A stretch of DNA of 64,000 nucleotides, from assembly GCA_030248295.1 (NCBI GenBank), contig JASANH010001722.1:1-64000 (forward strand), given 5' to 3'. Positions 22,791 through 31,964 of this stretch are shown in pieces. This DNA is from Mesodorylaimus sp. YZB2_4. Lineage: Eukaryota; Nematoda; Enoplea; Dorylaimida; Dorylaimidae. Every line of letters begins with the position of its first letter. Position 1 is the stretch's first letter. Position numbers and translations under genes: made by a program. The notes below the pieces were generated by a model. The model was not told the DNA's origin, made no database searches, and saw nothing but the letters and a program-made list of their open reading frames with translations.

Positions 22791-24026
22791 ATGACTTTCC
22801 TCAGAAAACGTCAGTCCGTTGTGCGATTTATAAAACGAAGAATTAAATTTGTTTCTTTGCTTGTCCTCGTAACAGCTGCGATTATAATTCACTTAATTGG
22901 CTTTGCTATTTCTAATCCAGAACTAGATGAAGTCGATAAACTCGTATATTGGCGACTAACACGAATTGTCTACCAAATTTCATGGAAAAATCATCCAAAT
23001 GAAAAAAATTACTTGGATTTTGGAATAGGACGCGGCTGGTTTGTTCTACCTGTAAATTTAAGCTATGACAATTTTCAAAAATTAATTCCAGAAGAGCGAG
23101 AGAAAGCTATTAAAACCTGGTTAACTTTATTGCCAAGAAATCAAAAAATATGGCTTTTTATTTCCAATTCGTCACTTGCGTTGAACCAAAATCCAATTTT
23201 CGATTTTATGCAAAATTTTTCAACGCATATTTTACTAAAATGTGATCAAAAAATTATCGGTGAGAAATTATATTTTAGTCAAGGCATTTTTATTCAAAGA
23301 TTTGCAAGTTTGAAGAATTTGGAAAAATCTGCTCATTATATTAATTTACCATGTAACGAAACTAAAACTACAAGAATCGCGTTACAAATGGTTGGTGAGG
23401 AATCACTTTTTTATAAAATATTATTACCATCTCTAACAAATCATTTTTTATATGCTACAAAATATAATTATGATTTTTTATACTCTGGGCGCATTAATCG
23501 CCAACGGCATATTTCCTGGTCGAAAATTAATGCGACATTGCTGGCATTTCGTAATAATATTACTGATTGGATTTTTTGGATGGATGTAGATGCATTAATT
23601 ATGAATTTTTCAATAAAAATAGAGCCATTTTTGGACAATAATTATGATCTTATAATTGCAAGTGACTGCAATGCCGTAAATGCCGGGCATATTATTCTTA
23701 AAAATTCACAATGGACCATTGAATTTCTAGAAAAAATTTATGATACCCCTTGGGCACCTCTTGCGGATGTTTGGTGGGAAAATGCTGCAATTATATATTG
23801 GATGAAAAAAAATCTGAGTGATCGCCGTCGATTTAAAATTTTATCGCAACGATATATAAATTCATATTTTTATGACTCCTGCCTACATCATAATCATGCT
23901 AATTACTTTCATGGTCAATATGAGAAAGGTGATTTTATTATGCATCTTGCTGGGACATCAATTTGGTATAAGAATAAAATTATTCTCAAATATGCTAAAA
24001 TTTTCAAGCATATGAACGTATATTAA
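22791..24026 (+). CDS. GT34 (GMA12/MNN10-type) glycosyltransferase
   Basis: Single-exon gene of 411 aa. The N-terminus is basic, followed by a transmembrane helix at about residues 20-41, the type II topology of Golgi glycosyltransferases. The catalytic part starts near residue 195. WSKINA and the acid motif WMDVDAL (Asp265-x-Asp267) are the nucleotide-sugar/metal site of GT34, followed by ASDCNAVNAGHIILKN, WWENAAIIYWM and HLAGT near the C-terminus. Family members add galactosyl or xylosyl residues to glycans; the acceptor here is unknown. The gene is AT-rich, intronless and flanked by transposable-element-like repeats, unlike the intron-rich genes elsewhere in the window. It looks intact. 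Confidence 0.9.
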   Translation: MTFLRKRQSVVRFIKRRIKFVSLLVLVTAAIIIHLIGFAISNPELDEVDKLVYWRLTRIVYQISWKNHPNEKNYLDFGIGRGWFVLPVNLSYDNFQKLIPEEREKAIKTWLTLLPRNQKIWLFISNSSLALNQNPIFDFMQNFSTHILLKCDQKIIGEKLYFSQGIFIQRFASLKNLEKSAHYINLPCNETKTTRIALQMVGEESLFYKILLPSLTNHFLYATKYNYDFLYSGRINRQRHISWSKINATLLAFRNNITDWIFWMDVDALIMNFSIKIEPFLDNNYDLIIASDCNAVNAGHIILKNSQWTIEFLEKIYDTPWAPLADVWWENAAIIYWMKKNLSDRRRFKILSQRYINSYFYDSCLHHNHANYFHGQYEKGDFIMHLAGTSIWYKNKIILKYAKIFKHMNVY

Positions 24027-24204
24027 TTAAACTGTAGTCGTTTCATATTTTGATGGATCATGTGTCACGATCAAAATGTATTTTTTCATTGCAAAAAGTA
24101 TCACTTTATTATAAATGCTGCCATGAAAAATCTTTGTTGTAAAAGGATCGTAGCATCATACAATATATTGCGTAAAATGTGCCACGCTACATAAATATTA
24201 TATC

Positions 24205-24962
24205 GAAAAAAGTCTGTTATTACAGACTCAAAACTTTTAGACCAGCCAATCCACACAGTGGAACTAGGGCTTAAGATGTCTGGTCTACTCGGCCACTGCT
24301 AAGCGCAATCACGGTTAAGGGAAAATGTTTGAGCGGAAGCTGCTTTCTTTGCAGAAATATCAACATGACTGATCGTGGCAACGAGCAGATGGTCATGCAA
24401 TCCTGTGCTTGTGGTCAACATAGTGGGCTGTGGGTGTCTAACTCTCGGGCTATGCGTAGTAGCGCTTGATCTTATTGTTACTAAGGGAAGGTTCGACTTG
24501 CGGCAAGGTTAATCATTTTGTGTCATGTGCCCTTTCATCCTCGAGCGGCTCATTGCTGATATGATAAAACATGTGCATGAACATAAAGTAGGAAGGAGGG
24601 GGAAAGATTTTTCAGTGTTTTTCTTGGCATATGCATATAAGGATAAGTCATATCACTTTACTCCCAGCGCTACAGCTTTGGCGTGCTTAGGTTGCTTGTG
24701 TGGAACAGCACAGCTGCCTTTGGGTAGCCTGTCTGAACAGCAGCAGTAACCAGAACACAGCTTTGTGGCTTGGATGCTGACATATCAATGCATACATACA
24801 GTATGTGTGTGCGAGCGATTACGCGCTGTGCGCAGCACCTATTGTGTTGGGACATTTTTTCTTTGTCTCGTGGCCGAGTAGACCAGCCATCCTAAGCCCG
24901 AGTTCTACTGTGTGCATTGGCTGGTCTAAAAGTTTTGAGTCTGTCATAACAGACTTTTTTGG
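24205..24962. mobile_element. Non-autonomous TIR element, inverted ends about 95 bp
   Basis: The left end (about 24205-24300) and right end (about 24868-24962) are inverted copies. The shared outer part is aaaaaagtctgtta, then cagactcaaaacttttagac, and the inner part ends in ggtctactcggccac. The interior (about 560 bp) has no convincing transposase, so this is MITE-like. It sits just downstream of the GT34 gene. I could not settle a target-site duplication. Confidence 0.85.
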
Positions 24963-26023
24963 AAATAATAAAACCGTTTTTCGTTCTTCGCTACAAACTA
25001 GTTTAGCTTAAAACACTTGTTTTTACAACTGAGAGAACTGAGTGACTACCAAACACCTTCTTCCAAACCTTTTAAAAAGAGAAGCATAAAACGGAACGTG
25101 AACCCCCGCCCATGAAATTACTCGTAAAGACCGCCTACAGATCTCTATTTCATAGTCAGAAGCTCTTATCCGCACTACCGTGTCTGCTCATGAAATGTTC
25201 GAATATACTCAGATATACAGGCGGCAGGAAAAACAACAAAAGTTCATTCGTAAGGAGATCTAGCTCATGCTCGAGTGGTCTTAACTTCTTTATCCCCAGA
25301 GCATTCCATGAGAAGCTGAAATAGAACGCTCAGGATCCGCAAGTTTTATCAGGTTGTTATCAGTTTTAATTTTCCTGAGCAATATTATCTCAACATCTAA
25401 TAGAACATGTCCTGCCCATGGAAACTCTTTTACATCATTTGTATTCGTTCACATATTCTCAATTCATTATCAGCAGATTTATTGGCGTACACCAAACCCA
25501 TCTTCGTGAGAGCGCGCTAAGTGAGCCCAGCCAATAAAGACCACTGCACCTCAACCCGTTCAGTTGATGTTTCTAAACTCAGCGCCAAAAAAACAGAAAC
25601 ACCAGCGCCAGCTACTTTCGATAGTCGATAACTAAAGAATGATTGGATGGAAAAGTATTTAGTATATACGAAAAAAGTATATACTGTAAGAAAAAGTATA
25701 TTTTCCGCAAGCTTTGCGAGATAGGTCAGATCCGCTGCCATGTCAACTTTCTGTTGATCTATTTAGTACCTGATAAGCGATGGGTTGGAAAAGCCAAAAA
25801 ATGGTGATTATTTTCTGGAATAACTTTGCGGAAAATGAAGCTTTAAAAAAACCGAATGCCAAAAGGCAGATTCTGAAGATGCATGCTTTTAGAAAAACTT
25901 GACACGTGTACGACCTCTGGTTGTTGCGGTGGCCTAATCTTTATCTTCCTCCTCCCTAAATATATACTGTATATGTATACCATAAATTTTGTTTATATTT
26001 GTATACTTACAAAAATATATAAA

Positions 26024-26025
26024 TT

Positions 26026-26060
<35 letters not shown>
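26024..26060 (+). repeat. (AT)n microsatellite
   Basis: An uninterrupted alternating AT tract of about 35 bp within AT-rich gene-free DNA. Confidence 0.9.
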
Positions 26061-26064
<4 letters not shown>

Positions 26065-27508
26065 AAATACTTATACATATACCTTCATGTATATCTCCGA
26101 TTTTCTGTCTCATCGTGTTTCTGCCTCATAGTTTTTGTACAGTACCGCAGAAGTACATGGGTATCCTATTCCAACAGCATCCCCCAAAAATATGCTCACT
26201 CACTGCCACGACAGCGCCAGTGCGGGAGTGACTTTTCAATTGCAATGTGTCTCATTCAATTCGGGTTTTTTTTACCAAGCTGTCTTTATGTCCTGTGATT
26301 TCTTTTGAACATACTTGAGAACTATGTGTTTTTCATGCCGTGCAGCCTGTAATACTAGGTCTTAAAATGCCACTTAATTTTTCCAGTTTCGAATAATTGA
26401 CCCTTTAGAACGATCACTTTGTCACTGCGTGCTCAAAGTTAGACGTGACGAGGTGTCTGTAATCGTCATATTTCTGACATTCATTTCGTGAAAAGTAATA
26501 TTTTCCAAGATATATATTTCGAGAATATTTAGAAAAGTATCTCTGTATTCTTGTTGTTCCAAATGACATTCCTATATTTTAAAAAATCTAATTTTCAAAA
26601 CGGTAAATTAAAAACAATACCCTGTGTTACATTTTCACAATATAACATGTCATTTTAAAAATTTACCCCCAATGAAGTGAATTATGAATAATGAATCCTG
26701 ATACATTTCTAAAAAATATATTTTGCATCACATTTGAAAATTATGCTTTGATACATATTAAAGATATATATGAATATACATGTTACATGTATGTAAATAC
26801 ATTATTGACATTTTTAAATACATATGTGTGTATATATATGTACACACATACAAATGTAATATATATACCTACATGTTATATATGTGTATATACATGTATT
26901 GTATATATGTACATAAATATGTACGTACAAAAATTTATATACTGTTGTTTTCTCGAATTTATATGGATGGATATACTTATGTTCATATATAAATAAGTAT
27001 ATATACTTTTCAATTAATCTGCATAGTCTATCCATATTTATATTGTGTGTGGCACATTTTACGCAGTATTTTCTATGATCCTTTGATCAAACATATGACG
27101 CATTTAAAAATGAGAGTGTGTGATACACACATACACATGTACATATATATATATATATATATATTTATATATCATGAATATGTATATATTTATTCGAATA
27201 TACGTTCAAAGACACATATAGCCTGTACAACATTTTGAAAACTATTCCCGTGACATTAAAAAATATATTCTGTAGGTTTGCTGAAAACTATATTTTATGA
27301 TATATCTTAAATGCATTCATGATATTTTTCAGGAAATGTTTCTCCAACCTTTAAAAAGCCTCGTTAACATTTTGTCGGATACTGTAAGATTGCAATGACC
27401 ATTTTTTTCAAAATACACATATTCTGTCGGACACTTTCGACATCTGCTTGTGGTAGTGCGTGAATCTGGGCAATATATCGCACTAATTTCGACCATATTT
27501 TCTCCATT

Positions 27509-28485
27509 ATGTCTCATACCATCATTATGCTATTCAGCCGTCGGAATCGTCCTTCTATTTTTATCTTTCTAATTGGATTTCTGTTTGGAATCATTCTCAC
27601 AAAGTATTTTAACTGGCTATATTCGACACAGTTAACTGATTTCTACATTTTTCATAACATCGATTACAATTTTAAGGAATCAGAACAGGATATACAATCA
27701 GATATTGCTTATGATAATCGCTTATCAAGTTTTCAATTTCCATCTGTAGTTGATGTTCATGGAAAGAATCAAAAATATTTTTATACCACCCAAATCACTA
27801 AGCGATCGAAATTATTACAAGAAACAAATATTTTATATTCGATACAAAATTTATATATCCCACAAATAAAATGTCCAGCTGAAATTCGGATTGGTGAAAT
27901 AGGAGATGGTGGATATTTTATCTGTAATCCATGGGTACTAGCTGATTCAGATAAATCATGCGTCCTGTACTCATTAGGAGTCAAAGGAATTGTATCTTTC
28001 GAAGAAGATTTTTATGAAATCACGAAGAATAAATGTCAAATTTATTGTTTTGATGATCACTCGGAAGAAAAAAATTATTTAAAAATTTTAATGGCAAATT
28101 TATGCAGGCAATAGTTTCAGATAAAACGGAATCGGAAAACAGAAAATACTCTTTATTAGATTTAAGTAAAAAGTTTAAACATGGTAAAAAAATTGATATT
28201 TTAAAAATAGATATTGAAGGATCCGAATTCAATGTTTTGCCAGAATTTTTAAGGCATTATAATGGTACTGTTTGTCAAATATTAGTGGAATTTCATGGAA
28301 ATCAAAATTCTGATGCCGCTATTTGGTTGAGAATGTTCAAGATGATGGAAAGACGTGGTTTTCGACTTTTCGAACGCGAGGTCAATACTATGGATCCCCG
28401 ATGTTACACGTACAGCTATTTGCATATTAGTTGTTTAGAAGAGTATGGCCTAAAATCAGATGCAGTGATTTTTAGATATTTTTAA
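27509..28485 (+). CDS. METTL24/FkbM-type methyltransferase, split by a -1 frameshift
   Basis: Two overlapping frames make one protein. Frame 1 (27509-28114) gives an N-terminal membrane anchor (about residues 16-33) and the front of a Methyltransf_22-like domain: CPAEIRIGEIGDGGYFICNP, then LYSLGVKGIVSFEEDF. Frame 2, in the -1 frame, continues from about 28085 to 28485 with the SAM-binding core KIDILKIDIEGSEFNVLPEF, then ILVEFHG. The switch falls in ttatttaaaaatttt. The heptamer TTTAAAA at 28078-28084 is in register as T-TTA-AAA, a canonical -1 slippery pattern; a lost A in the homopolymer is the simpler explanation. The joined product is about 325 aa. The gene is intronless and AT-rich, like the GT34 gene upstream. 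The family is confident; whether it is functional is not. Confidence 0.8.
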
Positions 28486-29539
28486 CAGTTAGTTCTTGTA
28501 CGCTGCACTTGCGGCACTGATGTTGAGTCCACAGCATACGTGCATTCACGTCATGGAGTTATCCAATATCCGCGCACTTGTTGGGGGAGCGGGCTTTCTA
28601 GGGAATGGTAAAGGCTTGTTTTTGTCTGAATGAATTTTTATTCATGCCGCCATCCCTCACCACTTCAATTTCATTGGATGATTCCGGGAAGATGATGCGT
28701 CACACAGTCAGCTTGGCATGAAGTCGACCCATCAAACCAAGGATGCGAAGGGAGCAGCACACAGCCTCAAAACTAGACCCCTAGTGGGAACTGAACATTG
28801 GCTCCGTCAGAGGATGGCGAGGGCTGAAAGCCCTGTCGATCTTTTGCCAAGACTTTTTTCCTCGGGGGCCATTTATAAAAGACGTCCATCCTATGGGGGG
28901 GGGGGGGGGGGAAGGGGGGTCGGTGGGGGGCCGGCGGAAAGTGACGGGAGGGAGTGGATGGGGGAGGGGTCAGCTGCCAGCATCAACTGATCTGACCCTT
29001 ATCTTGATTTGGGCGATTCGCTTCAAGAAATGAGATACTAAAATTGGCGTTACGTCTTCCTGTTTTCTCGTTGTCAATGTCTATGACAATTTCAAAAACT
29101 CAGAAGAACTGTCCTGCGCCCAAAGTAGGATTTAATACCAATTTTTGGGAAAAATTGTAATTTTTCTCTTACATGTAGTGTGGAAGACATTATTATTTTC
29201 AAGCAGAAAGAGCACAAAACAATTTGGTTGCCAATTCGACAGATGTGGCAGTCGGATCAAAATGAAGGCGAATCCGCGGATTGGTCGATGCTGGGAGCAA
29301 TGCTTTTTTAAAAATAAATATCAGCTATACAAGGGGGAGCTGAAGTGGGCGTCCATTTAGGGGAGGGGGAGTATGGCCAAATAGATAAAAGTTGGATGAG
29401 GAGGGGGGGGTCAAAAAAGAGTGTTTTTGATGGATCCTCGTTTATAGCTTCCGTCTCTCCACTTGGAGCACCTATTGCATGATTCCCACAGCCCCGGGAC
29501 GAGTCCAAGCACCTGCTACTAGACATCGGTCAGGTCGGA

Positions 29540-30330
29540 TTCAACCGGTTCTAGTAGCAGATGCCGGACATGACCCGGTGTCCCGACAGGTCAGGTTCAA
29601 CCCGACCCGACCCGAATTTGAGTCGAGTTGACCCAAATTCGATCTGGCAGCTGAAGCTCCTTGAGATCAAAACCACGCACAAATCCAAAGATTATGTGCT
29701 GACTTTGCTGTAAAGGTGACTGTGCGAAAATGATTGAAGCATTTTATTATACGCATTCAAATTTTCATGTTTTGTTATCCCTATTACACCTTCCATGACA
29801 TCATTCCTTCCTGTATTTCCGACTATAATAGTCTAATCATTTGAAAAATACCTTAGTAGATCTAAAAGCGACTCAAGTCTGTCTGCTACTCTTTAGCAAA
29901 ATTTTATCAGGCTATACCGGCTAAATATAGAAATAACTAAATAGATATTAACCCATTAAAGAGCATGCATCAAGTCTTCGCAAAAGGTACTTCTTACAAA
30001 GTCATATTGTGCTGGAGTCATATAGCTCTAGTCAGAACTTTGCTACTGATGGAAGAATGGAGGGTGCTAATGACTTTTAAGCACAGCGAACAGTTTCGCA
30101 ATGGTAACGTTGGTCGAGGGGACTATCATTGGTGCACATTTTTTGTGGTTTGGGCTCAGATTGAATACCAGTCGTTCACAGACACTGTGCTACTACTGCA
30201 TGTTTATCACAAGCTATCTGTTTCTGTTTCAGAAGCCATCTGTATTTCACATGTTCGTGTTGATGCTTTACCACATCACCAAACGCTTGTGCGCACTCGA
30301 GGGTGGAGCGACACCTTTTACACGAAATGA
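29540..30330 (+). repeat. Dispersed element with GGGTC-rich end, copy 2
   Basis: Homologous, in opposite orientation, to about 4650-5745. It starts with gacccgacccgacccgaa words, passes through the ttagtagatctaaaagcgac block and then the acaaagtcatattgtgctgg block. Open frames over 29965-30367 are out of register with those in the other copy, consistent with a decayed element. Confidence 0.55.
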
Positions 30331-30337
30331 TTTACTG

Positions 30338-30420
30338 GCCCGCGAGTCGAACACGAGTCGCCCGTAACTGCGCACCTGACGTGAGAGGCAGACGCCTAAG
30401 CCACCAGGCAACGAAACTTC
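30338..30420 (-). repeat. tRNA-derived SINE-like fragment
   Basis: On the minus strand an A-box-like stretch (tggcttaggcg) is followed about 45 nt later by a B-box-like gttcgactcg. The anticodon arm does not pair well, so this is more likely tRNA-derived than a tRNA gene. Confidence 0.5.
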
Positions 30421-30808
30421 ACAAACTTCTAGCTTCTTGAGTGAAGCTGATTGCCTGACTTTTTTGCCGACCGTTTCTTATATTTATAGATCTGAGATAT
30501 TGCAATCAGAAGCCATGCTCCACAGTTGAGCAGTGTCACACCAAAGTTATCGCGGATTTCAAACTTCCCGCTACTGCGCATGTAATCTAGTCAGTCCTGA
30601 GGATCGCGCACATTTGCCCACTCTGAAAGGCCGGTGCTTGCTGGCATGCGTACTATATCGTCTCGGGTGAGTCATCGTTCGTCTGCTGGCAAATATAATC
30701 GCCCTTTACTGCCGCAATTTCACTTTCTTCCTGCGAAAATCATCGTCTAATTATATTTTTTATTCACTTGAGAAACTTGAGCTTCGACTTTTAAATTTTA
30801 TTTAAAAA

Positions 30809-31465
30809 ATGGGTGCCACAATTTCAATCACCAACGAATCAGAAATTCCAGTAAATATCGCCATTAGACAAGTCGGTGTCCTCTATTGGAAAAATTATGT
30901 TTTACCTGGTGAAAGTGTTGTTTGGAATCTTGGTCGTGTGTGGGTGACAGTCGAGGCCATCGTAGATAACGAGCAAGATGGTCGAACTAGGTATCGAGAA
31001 TTGGATCGTATTTTACCAATCGCCTTGGCCACTGGTGGTGTTTTGACCATTGCTGGTGGAGCTGTCGTCGCAGCTGGACCCATTATTTTAGGTTCTGGTG
31101 CAGCTGCAGCAGCTGCATTGGGTGGCGCTACAGTCGTAGCGGAAACAGCTGGCGCTGCCGCCACTGCAGCAGCGGCCGATGCCATTGTGGGCACCAGTGC
31201 TGCAACAGCCACTGGCGCTGCAGCTGGCGCCGCTGCAGGTGCATTCGCGCGCGAAGTGGCTGGAATTTTTGGACGAAAAGCTGTCGGCACTGCGGCCGAT
31301 ATCGCAGTCGAATCAACTGTTGGCGGAGTTTACAAACATATTCGAAAGGAACCATATTTGGTCAAAGCAAGAAAATATGGTGTATTCGCTGGAAATAATC
31401 CCAAATTAGTTGTTAAAGGACATGCGAAATCGATAGATATTGAATATGCTGATGAAAAATCGTAG
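30809..31465 (+). CDS. Ala/Gly-rich protein of unknown function, possibly N-myristoylated
   Basis: Single-exon gene of 218 aa. It starts MGATIS, which fits the N-myristoylation consensus (Gly2, Ser6). Residues 1-65 look like beta-structure. Residues about 68-165 form a very hydrophobic Ala/Gly-rich segment that could be one or more membrane helices. The last 50 residues are basic and polar. The N-terminal half is evenly composed, so this is not a low-complexity artefact. Two overlapping antisense frames exist only because of the Ala/Gly codons. An AATAAA lies at 31672-31677. I do not recognise the family; membrane association is inferred. Confidence 0.75.
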   Translation: MGATISITNESEIPVNIAIRQVGVLYWKNYVLPGESVVWNLGRVWVTVEAIVDNEQDGRTRYRELDRILPIALATGGVLTIAGGAVVAAGPIILGSGAAAAAALGGATVVAETAGAAATAAAADAIVGTSAATATGAAAGAAAGAFAREVAGIFGRKAVGTAADIAVESTVGGVYKHIRKEPYLVKARKYGVFAGNNPKLVVKGHAKSIDIEYADEKS

Positions 31466-31671
31466 CTTCTTTGATTTTAACTTTATAAAGTACAATATCG
31501 AATCTGTTTATATTTTTATACCGCATTCTATGCAGTTTTGTAGCTTGATTTTTACCTGTATTGTGCAGCTCTTTTTTTGTCTTGTAACTGATTTTTATAA
31601 GCCCAGTGATTTTTGTCTGATTTTTAGAACCTGGTGAATTTTTTTACTGAGTAAAGAATAGATTTTTCACG

Positions 31672-31677
31672 AATAAA
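31672..31677 (+). promoter_or_regulatory. Candidate poly(A) signal for the 30809-31465 gene
   Basis: The canonical AATAAA hexamer lies 207 bp past the stop codon, in AT-rich DNA, and is the only exact match nearby on this strand. Confidence 0.4.
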
Positions 31678-31687
31678 GTCAGCGAGT

Positions 31688-31860
31688 ATGTCTTCCTCGC
31701 GTCATAAAACTCTCATCGTTAAAAGAACTGGTGTTTATGACGAGGATAAAATCAATGATTCTCTTCGCAAACACCAGCTCCAGAAAAATCCAGTTTCTAC
31801 CTCGCCTCGTCTCGAATCCACTCCAACTGCACTTCTCCGCTTTTTCAACTCTCACATAGG
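31688..31860 (+). other. Open frame of unknown status beside TIM50
   Basis: The frame starts MSSSRHKTLIVKRTGVY and has balanced composition with mixed third positions over about 58 codons. It then meets a donor-like gtaatcg at 31860. Past that it runs antisense to the last TIM50 exons, and I found no partner exon. It could be the first exon of an overlapping gene or chance. I do not recognise it. Confidence 0.25.
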
Positions 31861-31964
31861 TAATCGAATTCTTTCACTTCACACAATACTCCCGATTCGA
31901 TACGAGCAAATAATTCAACAACGATCAATCGATAAATTTCATAACAAAACCAAAATTTTCCAAT

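Larger units (their letters stand above)
24027..27508. other. Gene-free stretch with TIR element and AT microsatellites
   Basis: No supported exon. It contains the inverted-repeat element at 24205-24962, a pure (AT)n run near 26027-26060, and long AT-rich mixed microsatellites (about 26750-27200). Open frames of 70-101 residues in the latter are low-complexity Tyr/Ile/Cys-rich artefacts. Confidence 0.55.
28486..30808. other. Gene-free repeat-rich stretch
   Basis: It contains degenerate relatives of the 20.5-kb MITE (28868-28975, 29338-29445), a G run near 28897-28910, the second copy of the GGGTC-ended dispersed element (29540-30330) and a tRNA-like SINE piece (30338-30420). No supported exon before the gene at 30809. 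Confidence 0.5.

Noticed and set aside
26691..27238. Tyr/Ile-rich open frames near 26.7-27.2 kb
   Set aside because: AT microsatellite translations.
30338..30420. tRNA gene on the minus strand
   Set aside because: A- and B-box words are present, but the acceptor and anticodon stems do not pair; treated as SINE-like.
30895..31355. Antisense Ala-rich frames over the 30809-31465 gene
   Set aside because: Mirror images of Ala/Gly codons of the plus-strand gene.
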